Origin: Nephrocerus scutellatus
Taxonomy: Eukaryota; Arthropoda; Insecta; Diptera; Pipunculidae
NCBI GenBank assembly: GCA_947095585.1
Contig: OX352761.1
Span: 25,883,777 to 25,947,776, forward strand
DNA: 64,000 bases
Direction: 5' to 3'
The notes under the pieces are model-generated. The model did no database searches. It was not told the origin of the DNA and saw only the letters and a program-made list of their open reading frames with translations. Position 1 is the first letter of the stretch. Each line of letters opens with the position of its first letter. A program made the translations under genes and the position numbers. Of the stretch, positions 12,301 to 24,214 are shown one piece after another.

Positions 12301-15300
12301 AATACGCGCACGGTTGCTTAAAGCAAACAAAGCATGCTTTAGTGTGCCAAGACTCTTCAAGTCCAGGAATTTAACCATAACATCCAAGCTGATAGTGTAT
12401 AAGACACTGGCCATGCCAGTACTTACATATGGATCTGATACTTGGGTTGGAACCGCAATGTGGACATTGTGAAGAGAATGAAGCTCTGTAGGCGTCGGTG
12501 AGACGGACAACTAGCTCGAATGAGCAAAGAGGATCCTGCTCGGAAAGTCCTTTGCGATAGGATTTATGTGGAACACTACAGCCAAGCCATCCAAGCCTTT
12601 GCTTGAAGGATGGCATAGCGCAACGATGCCAAACTGATGGATGACATCGGCTTAAAATCGGGACCGCTGGGTGGATTTTTTGCAAAGCCAATTTATAAGA
12701 AATTTTTTACCTGACATGTATCCATTCTTTCTTTTGGATTATTCGCGCAAAGTTGAGAATTAACAAGTCCCCTCTCGAGTTTAGTTGTGTCCGCATCGTA
12801 GTACGAACCGCATTCATTGTTGTCAACGAAAAACAAAGCCGCTTTGATCAACTGATCGGAAGCCGAGCCCGCTGCAGTAAAATGGTGGTAAGTATAAAAT
12901 CAGCAGTTAAGTTCTTAACGTATCTTCTACATAGTTGCTTAACAAACCATATTTAGTGTCACCATATCCAAGTGCTGTAAGATTTTTCTGCTCTAAATCG
13001 TCATCGCTCCACACGCAGGCCGGGTCTTGACTATTTTTAAAAAAAGGGATTCCAATTTAACGATGTAACGTTTAAAAAATGGTACAAAAGCAAAGAGTAT
13101 GTTAAGCGCTACTTTACCTGGCCTCTTTTTCCAGTTCAATAACAGCAATATCATTGTAGGATGATGTTGGATCATAATCCGGATGTTCAATTATTCGTAA
13201 AATATTTATCTCATCAACACTTGAATCTGTCAGATTCTCCCCACCTACCCTGACTACGGTTGGTAACAATCTGACAATAATTACAAAAAAGGTAAAATTT
13301 AAAATTTTTTGGAATGACGTCTTAAAGCCAAATACCCTCTTAAGCTAGCACAGTGAGCTGCAGTTAATACGAATTTCTTTGATATCAAAACACATCCACA
13401 TTTAAAAGATTTCGTGTCATCTAATTCAGATTTCCAACCGAGAGCACACTGCAAAGAAATTGTTTCTTAGTCACAAAATGCAGAATAGTTAATTAAACTT
13501 ATTGGCTACCATGAATGGGAATTCCTTCGGTTTTGTAGCAATTCCTATTGCATATCCTGTGTACGTTTTGTAGAAGAGATCCATACACTCTGCGAGATTA
13601 TCATTTAAATATCATCCTGTCAAAAGTTTACGTAATCTTTTTTTCACTTACTCATTTCGCTAATACGGACACTACTTGGCTCTACAGACCTTAACTTTGC
13701 ATTAAACATTTGATTAGAGTCATATTGTAGACAACATATCGAATGGTAAGTTGAGCTCTGGGAATAGCAAGTGTCTGGTTGAATTCCCATTGTCTTCCAT
13801 ATTCTATGAGCACTTGGGCAGTGGCGAATATTTTTGCAGACTCCTGGAATCGTCGAATTTGCAATGGTTGTGTTACATTTCTCTTCTAATACCGTTGGCG
13901 GCTGACTTGTCGTTGTAGTTGTAGTTGTAGTTGTTGCTTTATTGGGTTAGAAAAAATTACAGTTTCACTGAAATGTTGGCGAATAAATCACACGATATTT
14001 TACTTAAGCAAATTAAGGATAAAACTAAATATTAGAAAACTAAAAAGTAAAGTTTTCTGTTACTACGACGTGCATCATGGAACATATATTGACAATGGAA
14101 TTACAGTCTACTGCTTACCTATATTACTAGATAGTCTTTACCTTGAAGACCAGCTGCGGATATCAGTACGGCCTGTTGAGATGATTTTTTCCAATTCCCA
14201 TTTATTCATGAATATGAGAAATTTATTATTTTTTTTTTCTACTCATCACTTTGCGATTTGTTTCCAACAGATATTAATTGGCTTGCGACGATATTGAATA
14301 CAAATCAGTTATTAACAATTTAGAAGTGTTAGAGTTTCGCAGCTGATTAGTAAATTCAATATTCAATATTTAAAATAACATTAACAACTAGGGAAGTATG
14401 AAGTTAAAATATACAATTTTAATTTCAAGTTTTTCAGGCTTTAATATCTATAAGTTACTAATGGAACAACTTGAATCGATGTTGCTCAATCGTTAGTGCA
14501 CTAGCAGGTACTTATATGTTGATAACAGCGAACAAAATTTTCAAAGCATTTTGGCTCGGCTGACACTAGAGATCAAGTCCTGACCATTTATCACGCCGGA
14601 GGGTTTAATATTCTTTCTTCTCAATACTCCATTTTCCTCCTAAAGACGTGAATGCCAAAACCGTACAATTTGTTGTGCGAGACCATTTGAATCGATAAAA
14701 ATTTCAACCAATGCGAAAAGCATAGCTGTGAGTCAGTGGCGAGGCCTCCATAGAACCCGATTCCTACCGGGTTACCTCGCAATAATTTCAACAATGCGTT
14801 TTTTCTTTTCATTGCAAATCACAAAAAAAAAATCAAAAGTGATTCTCTCTCTACAAACAAAAAAAATATCCCGCTGTTTACAGGCTTACTTATCACATAT
14901 TACTTACTTATCCCACACAGGAACACATTAAGTAATTATATATGTTATTGTTGTTGTTATAATATTTGTAATTCTTCATATATCATAAGTCCTAACTCAT
15001 AATATGTCAAAAGTTGGCTTTGGCATTCAGGCTTAACCACACCACAAGAAAGGGATGTTGAGTTATATAGCTGATTTTAACAACTCACTCAGCTTGTGAA
15101 TAAGCCCACTCGAATTCCAGACATTGTAAGTCATAACGCTAACACCCTTGACTTGTTTCTTACTTCTCATTCTAACAAATACACCCTTTGTGTATCATCA
15201 CCTCTGGGCTCTTCAGACGATTGTGTGATATCAGCTAATTTCTAGTTGTCGGACCACTCAGTTAAAGAGAAAACTCCAAAGAGAAAACTCCTAAAAAAGG

Positions 15301-18300
15301 CTATACGAGAAACTCAACTGGGTTGGCCTCAATAATTTCTTTAGGTGCATTAACTGGCCACTTAATGCCAATAGTGGTGTGGATACCATTTCTGATATGA
15401 TCACTAACTTAATCCACGAGGGTATGAGACAGTTTATCTCCTCTAGTACAAAGAGTATTAAACCGAAGAGAAATGCCTGGTACGATTTAAGCAGCAAAGA
15501 GGCTACTAGAAGCCGGCAGGTATGCTTTCGTTTGTATAACGAACGAAAACCCAACAGTGGAAAACCGAACCAAATTTAGACGTCAGAAATAATTGCAATG
15601 CCTACCTTGGACGAGTCAAATTGACTTTGACCATGAACTGAGACAAAAAATACTTCAATGTCCTAAAGGGAAAGGAAGTAAACATTTTTGGACATTCGTG
15701 AAACGAATTAAAAATACTGCCCCGGCTTCAATTCCAATTATATTCAATTCATCACGACATTCCAACGGTCAGCTCTATAGCCATTTCGCAAACAGATAGC
15801 GCGTTTTCGCCACCTGTACTTGCAAGAGTCGAATCCTATATGGGACAGATTTACTTTTGTACTCGTCAAGTGGCTAGTGTCTTAAATGATCTCAACATTC
15901 ATAAATCTGCTGGGCCTGATGGTATTCCTGCTATAGTTTTGAAGAGGTGTTCTTCAACGTTGGCATTGCCACTTCGCAGGCTTTTCAATTTCTCTTCCCA
16001 TTTCTCTTCTGGGGTCTTCCCAAGGAATTGGAAAACAGCGTTTATCCAGCCTGTCACCTTTTTTATGGTGAACCGTCAACTCTATCCTCTTACCGGTCCA
16101 TTGCGTTAACATCCATACTTTCTAAGATAATGGCAACGCTGATTAATCGTAAGCTTATACAATACCAGGAATCACGTGAAAACCTTAGCGACCAGCAGGT
16201 GACCTGATGGCTTATCTCAATGAAAAGTGTTAACAATTTATTCAAAAATTTGGTGAAAGCAAAGTTGTTGCACTCGATATTTCCAAGGTATTTTACAGAG
16301 ACTGGCATCAAGCTCTTTTGTCGAAAATGAATGCCAACGGAGTTGATAAAGCCCTTCTTGATTGCACTAGTAACTACCTTTCTGATAGTTCAATTCAGGT
16401 TGTATTGGATGGTTTCAAATCCAATGTTTAGTCTTTTTGGCTGTGCTAAGCTGCGCTCAATATGCGGCTGGCCTGATTGTCGACTGACTTGCTCTTTTAT
16501 AATGAGTTTTATTCATACACAGTGGACAGGGGACAGGAACAATAGCCAGTACACAATTAAAACAAAACAAATCATAAATAAAAGAGCTCAAACTCGAAAG
16601 AGAACAAACACAAGATCAATCTTAAACCCGATAATCGTCGACCTATCTTTTTTAACTTTTATTTAACTTGACTTGACCCCTTTTTGTCTGTATTTCCGAC
16701 AGGTCATTTTAACATAGAGAGCTGAAATTTTGTGAGTGTCTAAGGGCAAAATAGCATTTTTTATATTCCGAGAATGACGCGTGTCGCGTGTATCGCGTGT
16801 TATGGGTTGAACATATTTTTTGACTTATTTGAGGTCTTTTTTAACCAACTTCCACAAGACCTAGACAGCTGAAATTTTGTGAGTGTCTAAGCCCGAGAAT
16901 GACGCGTGTCGCTTGTAGCGCGTTTGATGGTTGACATTTTTTATTTTTCGACTTCTTTGGGGACCTAGAGAGTTAAAATTTTGTGAGTATCTGTGTCCAA
17001 ATGTTTTTTATATTCCACGTATGACGCGTGCTACGTTTCGCGTGTGGCACGTGTGATGGTTTGAAATCGCGCAATTTTCTCGTTTTTTTCATCACCTTTT
17101 GCTCGACCTAGAGGCATGAAATTTTGTGAGCGGCTCAGTGTCAGGAGCACATTTTGATATCCCGCTTTTGACGCGAGTAGCGTGTGGCGTGTGTGAAGCG
17201 TGGAAAAAAGTAAAATTCTTTTAAATAGCTCCGACCTCAAAAACAGATATTTTAGCGATTCTTACCAAATAATAAACGACTGTGTAGCGTGTTTCGATGT
17301 ATATATAAACTTTGTATCCGAAAAACGAAGCTTTTTTACATTTACTTGTTTGTATCCATCCTTTCCAAACACATTACGTCGGCCTATTCAATAGAAAGAA
17401 CTTTTCTTTCTCTCGACAATCCAACATCGCTAAAGCAACCTGATTGTCGAGTTCTTTTTAATGCTGTGAGACAGCTTAATAGAAGCGTACAGCATCGACG
17501 TAAAAATAACATAACATAAGAGCGAATTTTCGGCTCAGGATTTCGGACCTAGAACTTAGTCCAATGAAAAAAGCACTAACTTTTAAAAATAAAAATCTTT
17601 AACGAATATGTTTAAGTAAAAAATTCCAATAATATAAAAAGGTCTTGAAATGAATTTTTTTAGATGGTTTTTACTCAGTTGGGTAGTTGTGTTAGCATTT
17701 GTAACTTTCAGTCCTTTTTATACCAAATATTTTCTTATCATCAATTCAAGCTCAGTTTTGCACTACGGCTTGGATTTTTTTAGTATTCTTGGAAGCTCAT
17801 TGTAATAACATTTTGAGTACTAATTACTTTAAGTTAGTATTTTTTACGCGGCTCAACCTGGTGCACTGTAATAATAATAACATTCGGTGCAACAGACCGT
17901 TGCGGCCAAGGCCTAGCTTTTCGGATCCATTTGTGTTGTGCAAGTATATTTTTGGACAAAAAATGGAAGGGACCTACAATTTAAGGCCGGATCCGAACGG
18001 CGAATTTTGAAGCTTTCCGTGACAAGTTATTACTCTCGGAACGTTTGTCAGGTGAGACACCGTGAAAAATATTTTTGTTGTTACTGGGTTTCGAACCACG
18101 TACCCCTGGTGAGTAGACGTGCGCTTTTCCACTGAACCAAGGCCCACACTAGCTGCTGTGCACTAGCAGAAACATAATAACAACTTATTTGCTTAACTTC
18201 TGTGATATTAAGTTATATGTGAGACACATTGGTTTCTAACGATTTTCTATTTTAACGATATTTTGAAGTAATTTTTCATCGTTTTACCTTTGTCAGAATT

Positions 18301-18929
18301 TCTTCCCTCGCCACTGTTGTGAGTGTTGGAAGTATAAGATATTTTAAAACAAAACGGTATATAGAAATAATAAGCTAATTTTAATTTGGGTAAATGTAAT
18401 ACATATACCTGCGTACAAGTATTTCGATTACTCGGTGAGCCAAATTAATATTTTATCCAGAATTTCTACCACACATGTGTGTGAATATATATGCTATATG
18501 ATAACTTAATAAAAAATCGTTTGCTTACATTCCTCACTGACACTGTTCATTGTAGTAGATGTTGTTTCTGCAGTTTTTATATTGGCGTTAGCAGTGTGAT
18601 TGTCTGGACAGCACACTATAATATGATCCAAATTATCATGTGAACACGTTTTCGGAAGAATTCCCTGTTGTTCCCAGAGTTGTAAGGCACTTGGACAACT
18701 GTAAATAGTTGTACACTTTCCCATTACCATAGAACTATTAACTTCTAAAACGCAGTAGTCCTCATTCAAATCGATTGTTGGCTTCGGAAATTCGGCTGAT
18801 TCGGAAATTTTTTATTTAATTATTTTACGGGTATATTATTTATTAATATCACAATAATACTGGTATACCTCCTAGCAAGAAGCTAATCCAGTATAAAATA
18901 CAAGCAAGAATATAAAACTTTTTCATCAT
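9373..18929 (-). CDS. SP1: secreted two-CLIP-domain serine protease (Spirit/Snake-like)
   Basis: Nine exons, 5' to 3' on the minus strand: 18929-18869, 18795-18529, 13936-13652, 13589-13510, 13448-13336, 13270-13118, 13030-12948, 12871-12711, 9552-9373. Joined they give 460 codons plus stop, all with GT/AG borders. Exon 1 is a signal peptide (MMKKFYILACIFYW...). Exons 2 and 3 each hold a six-Cys clip domain, with a Thr run between them. Exon 4 carries the linker Cys. The protease domain has LTAAHC (His), NDIAVIE (Asp) and GDSGGP (Ser), with DTCQ giving the trypsin-type pocket Asp. Family knowledge: such zymogens act in haemolymph cascades (Toll, melanisation, dorsoventral patterning). That role is inferred. 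Oddities: no IVGG at the activation site, and two extra Cys (MCALGW and CGC). Introns 2 and 8 are swollen by transposons. SP1 is head to head with SP2. Confidence 0.93.
9830..12680 (+). mobile_element. RTE-type non-LTR retrotransposon, decayed, in SP1 intron 8
   Basis: Plus strand, antisense to SP1. The 5' part encodes an endonuclease: ITAIQEMRWTGNGVLQKSEY near 10160, GFLVSKRMKPIVIGFKAINE, and ISLINVHAPTEDSPDEEKEE to 10460. The longest intact piece is the reverse transcriptase at 11537-12472 (311 codons): YRGITLLSTTYKIFSSILQD, GPYQCGFIPGKSTTDQI, FVDLKTSYDS, GLRQGDGL, and AYTDDIDIVGRN where the active site is normally A-Y-A-D-D. Stops and frameshifts break it between 10470 and 11540. The endonuclease is of the kind often annotated as craniofacial-development-protein-2-like. 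A minus copy lies at 46050-47700 and a 3' fragment at 21330-21760. Confidence 0.85.
14040..15045. other. SP1 intron 2 sequence with a transposon-derived stretch
   Basis: 14040-14720 has no recognisable coding sequence. 14750-15005 is related to 45410-45730: the shared items in order are TTACCTCGCAATAA, TTTTCATTGCAAATCAC and a CCTAA(C)(G/T)CATAA(T/A)A segment. The continuation of that repeat is found at 16460-16560, so the jockey fragment at 15046-16450 interrupts it. Confidence 0.55.
15046..16650 (+). mobile_element. Jockey-like non-LTR retrotransposon fragment in SP1 intron 2
   Basis: Plus strand, with several frameshifts. Pieces in order: NKPTRIPDI and the end of the endonuclease (15100-15240); FISSSTKSIKPKRNAWYDLS (15430-15490); [11 protein letters not shown] (15690-15720); [20 protein letters not shown] (15900-15960); [20 protein letters not shown] (16090-16150). 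The catalytic FADD part is deleted, so it is inactive. The 3' junction near 16650 reads TTAACTTGACTTGACCCC, whose complement also borders the satellite array at 50860-51440. Confidence 0.8.
16660..17215 (+). repeat. ~135-bp satellite array (CTGAAATTTTGTGAGTGTCT family)
   Basis: Four to five units, each with an ACCTAGAGAGCTGAAATTTT-type block, then GTGTCTAAG, a TATATTCC(G/A) block, then GACGCGTGTCGCGTGTA(G/T)CG. The same unit occurs in the opposite orientation at 50860-51440 and as a fragment at 54660-54780. In each case it is next to jockey-like sequence. Confidence 0.8.
17216..17865. other. SP1 intron 2, nothing recognisable
   Basis: AT-rich sequence with no supported reading frame. The short ORFs in 17200-17520 overlap each other in different frames without any domain. 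Confidence 0.5.
17866..18150 (-). mobile_element. tRNA-derived SINE in SP1 intron 2
   Basis: Minus-strand copy of the SINE at 283-590. The 5' end at ~18150 has an A box TGGTTCAGTGG with AAAAGCGCACG, then a B box GGTTCGAAACC. Next come the shared body (GAACGTTTGCC... homologue, CTTGTCACGGAAAGC) and a terminal TTATTATTA run at ~17870. Clear Pol III promoter elements make this the better preserved of the two copies. Confidence 0.85.
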
Positions 18930-19375
18930 TACACTAGAGATTGCTGTATAAATGGAATCACACCACACGACAACAGTGACTGATTTAAAATAAAACGGAA
19001 AATATTAAAACACTATATTCGTTACTCAACTACAGGAGAGTGATTTAATAAACACATCTTTCTCGACATTCCAGTTAAATAATTTATTACTTACTGGGCA
19101 GTAAGCGATATCGAATTACTGTAAAGTTCTAAGTGAACAACTAATATCAGAACCTTGATTTTATTATGAATATAACAACTATGGCTTTTTACAATTATTT
19201 CAATGATATACAAATCAAACGGCTGAAGTCTTATGCTGAACTCAAAGCACATTCTCTCATCAGTACTTGGACGATAGAACCAAGCAAAAGTTTCTCGGAA
19301 GAAAGTATTGTCCGTTTGAGTCGGAATTAAAGTTTTAAGCACAAAAAACTGCCAATAAGAATTACAATTTTTTTT
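18930..19375. other. 5' flank of SP1, no gene seen
   Basis: Upstream of the SP1 start codon. It should hold the SP1 promoter, and a TTTATA motif lies ~25 bases before the ATG on the minus strand, probably within the 5' UTR. The 83-codon minus ORF at 19091-19342 shows no domain and is not called. Confidence 0.4.
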
Positions 19376-20715
19376 GTTAATTCTCTAATCGGAGATACAC
19401 ATGTGTATACCATTTGAAAAGAAACTCGGATACATTTAAAAAAAAATTTGTGCGGGTGCCCTCGGGACTTGATCAATACAAAATTTTTATAAAAAGAATT
19501 GTATTGGAGATACATATGCGTATAAAATTTGAAGAAAATTGGGGATTTTTTTTTATAAAATTTGTATGGTTGCCCACCGACCCCGGGGCCCAATCACTTC
19601 CAAATTTTTAAAAAAGTGTTGTCCATCTGATGCGTATAAAATTTGAAAAAAATCTGATACTTTTTTTTATAAAAATTTGTATGGGTGCCCTCCGACCTAG
19701 GGGCCCGATCACTTTTAAATTTTTAAAAAAGTGTTTTCCGTCTGAGATACACATGCGTATAAAATTTGAAGAAAATCGGGTGCTTTTTTATAAAATTTGT
19801 ATGGGTGCTCCGCGACCCCGGGGCACGATCACTTCCAAATTTTAACAGAAAGTGTTGTCCATCTTACAGACACATGTGTGTAAAATTTAAAGAAAATCGG
19901 GTACTTTTTTTATAAGATTTGTATGGGTGCCCTCCGACCCACGGGCCCGATCACTTTCAAAATTTTAAAAAAGTGTTGTCCGTCTGAGATATACATGCGA
20001 ATAAAATTTTAAAAAAAATCGGGTGCTTTTTTAATAAAATTTGTATGGGTGCTCCCCAACCCCGGGGCCCAATCACTTCCAAATATTTACAAAAAGTGTT
20101 GTCCATCTGAGATACACATGTGTGTAAAATTTTAAGAATCGGGTACCTTTTTTATAAGATTTGTATGGGTGCCCTCCGATCCAAGGGCCCGATCACTTTC
20201 AAATTTTTGAAAAGTGTTGTTCATCTGAGATACACATGCGAATAAAATTTTAAAAAAATCGGGTGATTTTTTTTATAAAATTTGTATGGGTGCTCCCTTA
20301 CCCCGGGGCCCGATCACTTCCAAATTTTTACAAAAAGTGTTATTCATCTGAGATACACATGTGTGTAAAATTTGAAGAATCGGATACTTTTTTTTTATAA
20401 AATTTGTATTGGTGCCCTCCGACCCAGGGGCCCGATCACTTTCAAATTTTTGAAAAGTGTTCATGTTCATCTAAGATACACATGTGTGTATAATCTGAAG
20501 AAAATCGGGTACTTTTTTATAATATTTGTATGGGAGCATATTACCAAGAGGCCCGAGGCACCCCAAATCAATAGAAAGTATTGTCATTGGGAGATACGCA
20601 TGTGTGCAAAGATTGAATAATATCGGACTTTCGGAAGTGGGTTAAAAATTAATCGCAAGAACTGACTAGTCAGCCAGCCAGCCAGCCACGGGCACGCGCA
20701 GTTTTTTTTTATTGT
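19376..20715. repeat. Largest copy of the 121-bp repeat element, about ten units
   Basis: Tandem units of ~121 bases. The GAGATACACATG-like start recurs at about 19505, 19626, 19741, 19862, 19984, 20106, 20226, 20348, 20470 and 20588. Each has AAATTTGAAGAAAATCGGGT, TTTTATAAAATTTGTATGGG and GCCCGATCACTTCCAAATTT blocks. Units alternate between ACATGCG and ACATGTG, so the real period is ~243 bases. The element ends in the family tail (GTTAAAAATTAATCGCAAGA, CCAGCCAGCCAGCCACGGGC). Confidence 0.9.
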
Positions 20716-20719
20716 TGGT

Positions 20720-21315
20720 GGGCTGGTAAGCCTTGTGCACCTTAGACCTTAAGGTCTAATGTGCATCCCAGATGTCTACCAGATTATGTGATGGCTTATT
20801 ACTTTTATGAATGCCAATATATCTGCCACGTCGATAGGTCTGGCATTCTGCCATAGAACTGTGTGAGCCTTGAGGTATTGAAGTTTTTTAAAAAAAAAAA
20901 AAATATGTGTTCTGGCGTCTCCTCTGCCTCGCCGCAAAAGCCGCAGCGATCTGTTTGGATTTCCCAATTTTTGTAAGGTGGCCATTAAATGGGCCATGTC
21001 CCGTCATGTACCAGACATGGAATCTGAGTGCATATCGGTTTAACTTGATTGCTTTGTTTGTGTTTTTAATGTTGTATTTGAGAAGGTTTTTGGTTTGTTT
21101 CATCGTATTTGATGATTCCCATTCAGCCTCGATGGCGTTATTTGCCCACTCTTTTATCTTGTTTTTGAGGTGGCTCTTGCTGTAGGCAATGCTTGGTTCG
21201 GGACCAGTGTTGGTCTCTTCCGCGCCCCCTCTTGCGCAGAGGTCTGCTGCCTCGTTCCCTTTAATGCTTAAATGGCCTGGAAACTGTATCAAGATTACCG
21301 TGATAGCGTGAATTT
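20720..21315 (-). pseudogene. 3' end of a LOA/R1-type non-LTR retrotransposon (RNase H tail)
   Basis: The minus ORF at 21292-20888 starts in the last RNase H motif (PGHLSIKGNEAADLCARGG) and continues through the tail region (RYALRFHVWYMTGHGPFNGH) before running into an A-rich stretch. The retained Asp in GNEAAD is the fourth RNase H catalytic residue. The rest of the element is missing. Confidence 0.75.
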
Positions 21316-21324
21316 AAGTAGTAC

Positions 21325-21765
21325 AATACTTTAACAGTATACGCGCATGGTTGCTTAAAGCCAACAAAGCCTCCTGTAGTCTGTTAAGATTTCTCCAGAA
21401 ATTTTACCATTAAATCGAACCTGTTGGTATATAAGATAATGGCCGCCATACATGTATTTAGATATATTTTCGAGACTTAGTTGCTTACCAAAAAGCATTC
21501 TGACCTCTTAGTCGCGTTCGAGTAGAAAGTCTTACAAAGAATTATTGACCTCAATAATGACGAGATCTATGCGCCTTACTACGATTTTGAGATCGTGAAG
21601 AGAACGAAGCGTGGAGGCAGGACACCTAGTTCGCATGAGTAAAGAGGATCCTGCCTGGAAAATCTTTGGGGAAAGTTTGGTAACGAGACAGGACATGCCT
21701 ACGCTTGCTAGGCTACGATGTAAGATCGCGCGGAACTCCAGCGAACGCAACTGAAATTGAGTCTG
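21325..21765 (+). pseudogene. 3' fragment of the RTE-type element
   Basis: Matches the end of the RTE copies at 12300-12560 and 46210-46600: ARLLKANKAS, then frameshifted TCWYI, LPKSILTS and DPAWKIFGESLVTRQ-like residues. Only the region after the reverse transcriptase remains. Confidence 0.7.
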
Positions 21766-21834
21766 ACAGCTTTTGCGATCTTTTCGCCAGGCGAATATTT
21801 GTCATTCATTTAGATCTTGCAATTGACTGGAGTT

Positions 21835-22100
21835 TTCACTTTAAAATTCCAATTCAGACATACCCAATTCTTCGCCTTCCTTATAAATGGCATACGAAAA
21901 TGTTGAATCGTATAGGAACCACGAAACGGGCAATGGTTCTCCGCTCACGTGAAATTCTTGCAACTCCATATTGTTCTCCGACATCAAAAAGAATGGAAAA
22001 ACTTTTTCGTACTTCCAACCCATTACTTTCCAATCTTCATATTACCATCGTCGTACCGTTTATAACGGAGGTTCAAACATGGCAAACATGCGCAATTTTT
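21835..22100 (-). pseudogene. Fragment of a GMC oxidoreductase (glucose-dehydrogenase-like)
   Basis: The minus-strand reading has TSVINGTTMV near 22080, a frameshift, then YEDWKVMGWKYEKVFPFFLM, SENNMELQEFH, VSGEPLPVSWFLYDS and AIYKEGEELG. GG(T)SVING, YxxW...GWxYxxVxPFFxxSE and GxLxVSWxxY are conserved N-terminal phrases of FAD-dependent GMC oxidoreductases. Two stops and a frameshift lie between the first two pieces and the rest of the protein is absent. It may be a degraded gene or a transposon-carried fragment. Confidence 0.65.
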
Positions 22101-22104
22101 CGGT

Positions 22105-23000
22105 TCCGTATTGTATTGCTAGTGGAAACATCGACAGAGCTTGTGTCCCAATCGATTCGTCGCCACCTTCAAATTAATAAAACATTGGACCAGAAAATAT
22201 TTATTTAGTGGTTTGTTAATAACAGGCCCGTTTCGATACCAGCCAATTAATTAACTTAGCAAACATGGAATTCCAAGTAAGGTCGGTACTAATAACTCCT
22301 CTTGAATAAAAGACGATATTTCGGATTTTTTCGGGAGGCCAAGGGCAGACGCCACTGATTGTTGAGACACAATTGGTGGTGAAACTTCAACAGAAACCAA
22401 ACTTCAAATATTTATTTAAAATAACAGCCAATTAACACCCTAAATTCCGGACATATACATACAGCTTACGGCATCATTAATTACAACTGAAATCGGCGGC
22501 GCTATCCGATATACGTTTGTTGGTATCTATAATAATAAGTTAATGTTTGAAGAAATTATGAAAAATGCTTTACGAAAATTTCTTAGGCTGCCTCAGCGAA
22601 CGACATTTATTTTTTGGTTAAATCGAATGTTAATTTTTTGACCAAAAATTCAATCAAATCAATTAAAAGTTTCAATTGAATTACATTTCAATTTTGAGAT
22701 ATTATTTTTTGTTTTATCATTTTGTATTTGTTTTTTTCGTACCGACCATAAGCACTATGGTACCTTCTTCCTTATCTGCTAATTGTAATATATTCTCTAA
22801 AGAACTTGCACTTCCACTTTTTTAATTCATTTAATTATCAAATTACTTACTACCACGAAGGTAGCTCGTAAGGCTACCCATGCTCTCAACTGCCACTCTT
22901 TAGGGTAAAATGTCAGCCACACAAGTATCCTTTGTTATCAAATCGCTTCTTGTCTATTCGGTCTCACAAAATTAATAATATATGCAATGACGTAAGACGT
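22105..23000. other. No gene seen
   Basis: AT-rich intergenic DNA. The plus ORF at 21705-22208 overlaps the GMC fragment in the opposite strand and is a shadow. I see no other structure. Confidence 0.5.
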
Positions 23001-23007
23001 TTTTTAT

Positions 23008-23350
23008 TTTTTATTTTTACACGACCATAGACGAAAGTGACTGTTTCCTATACTATAACCTAACATCGAAAGTAGGCATTATCCACACTAGTGTGTTAAC
23101 ATAGAAAATACTTTTATTATTTACTGAAGTCTCAGCGAACACACATTCACACAGTAGCTTTGCATTGCGCATGTGCAGTTTAGCAGAAAAATTCATTTGG
23201 TCGAGTGAAAATTAGCGTACGTTACGCGCTGAAATATCGAATGCTCGTAAAATTGCCGCACTCGGCTACTGCCTCGTGCTTCAAGCTTTCTACTCGCAAG
23301 AAAACGTCCACTTTCCTAGCTCGTTATGTAATATACTATAGCATCATTAT
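23008..23350. mobile_element. MITE-like repeat, copy 1
   Basis: Shares most of its length with 38228-38482: ACACGACCATAGACGAAAGT, then GCATTATCCAC, GTAACATAGAAAATAC homologue, TTATTTACTG, GTTTAGCAGAAAAATT and ATGTAATATACTAT. The second copy sits in SP2 intron 6 and is absent from the same intron of SP3, so it is mobile. The ends of TTTTCACACGACCA / TGGTCGTGTGAAAA (clearer in the second copy) are inverted. Confidence 0.65.
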
Positions 23351-23644
23351 AAATTTTGTCCATCGGATAAGATAAGAAACACGAGCATTTTTCTTGAGAA
23401 CTGTTTGACTGCTTTGAACTAAAACGCCAAATGACAGAATATTGTGAAAACTTGTTGTTCTATCAGTAAGTTGATATCGACAACAAAAAACGACATCAAT
23501 AAAAAATACAATTCAGTAAATAAGTAAGTCAGTTTATGTCTCGTTGCATTTACTGGGTTCATTTGTGCGTGAGCTTAGATTTCTCTCTCTCTCCACCAAC
23601 CAAAACCTAGCAGCGCAGCCGACTGCGCAGCACACACCGCACAC

Positions 23645-24075
23645 AGTGTGTGCGTGTGGGTAATTTTTATTTTAAATTTGTATGGGAGCCCCTCGAACCC
23701 GGGGCCCGATCACTTCCAAATTTTAAATAAAGTATTGTCACCAGAAATACACATGTGTACAAAATTTCAGAAAAATCGGGCTTTAGGAAGTGCGTTAAAA
23801 ATTGATAATTAAAAAAACAATTGTATGGGAGCCCCCCGACCCCGGGGCACGATCGCTTAAAAAATTTTACAAAAAGTTTTGTCCATCGGAGATACACATG
23901 CGTTTAACAGATTGTGTAAATGATATCTCCGGAAATACACATGTGTGCAAAATTTCAATAAAATCGGTCTTTGGGAAGTGGGTTAAAAATTGATCGCAAG
24001 ATTCCACGAAACACCGACCGACCGACCAACAGACGTTCAAAGCAAAGTTAATATAGAGAATTTAAAAATGAACGA
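23645..24075. repeat. Copy of the 121-bp-type dispersed repeat element
   Basis: About three units (GCCCGATCACTTCCAAATTT, GAAATACACATGTGTACAAA, GTATGGGAGCCCC) and the family tail GGGTTAAAAATTGATCGCAA. The tail runs through a CCGACCGACC run to GTTAATATAGAGAATTTAA. Confidence 0.8.
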
Positions 24076-24214
24076 TTTTGAATTGAAGTATTAAATTCTA
24101 CAGTTATGTTTGTAATGTAATTTAATTTTAAATGTAAAGCTTTGTTATTATAAACAGTCAATCACCGACTTGACTAAGATTAAAGGGCCCCTTGGATACT
24201 GTGAGAGGTATGTT

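Noticed and set aside
19500..20600. CRISPR-like regular array
   Set aside because: Units are 121 bases with no unique spacers, in a eukaryotic transposon-rich context. It is a satellite inside a dispersed element.
21705..22208. 167-codon plus-strand ORF
   Set aside because: Shadow of the GMC-like fragment on the minus strand, whose conserved phrases are convincing.
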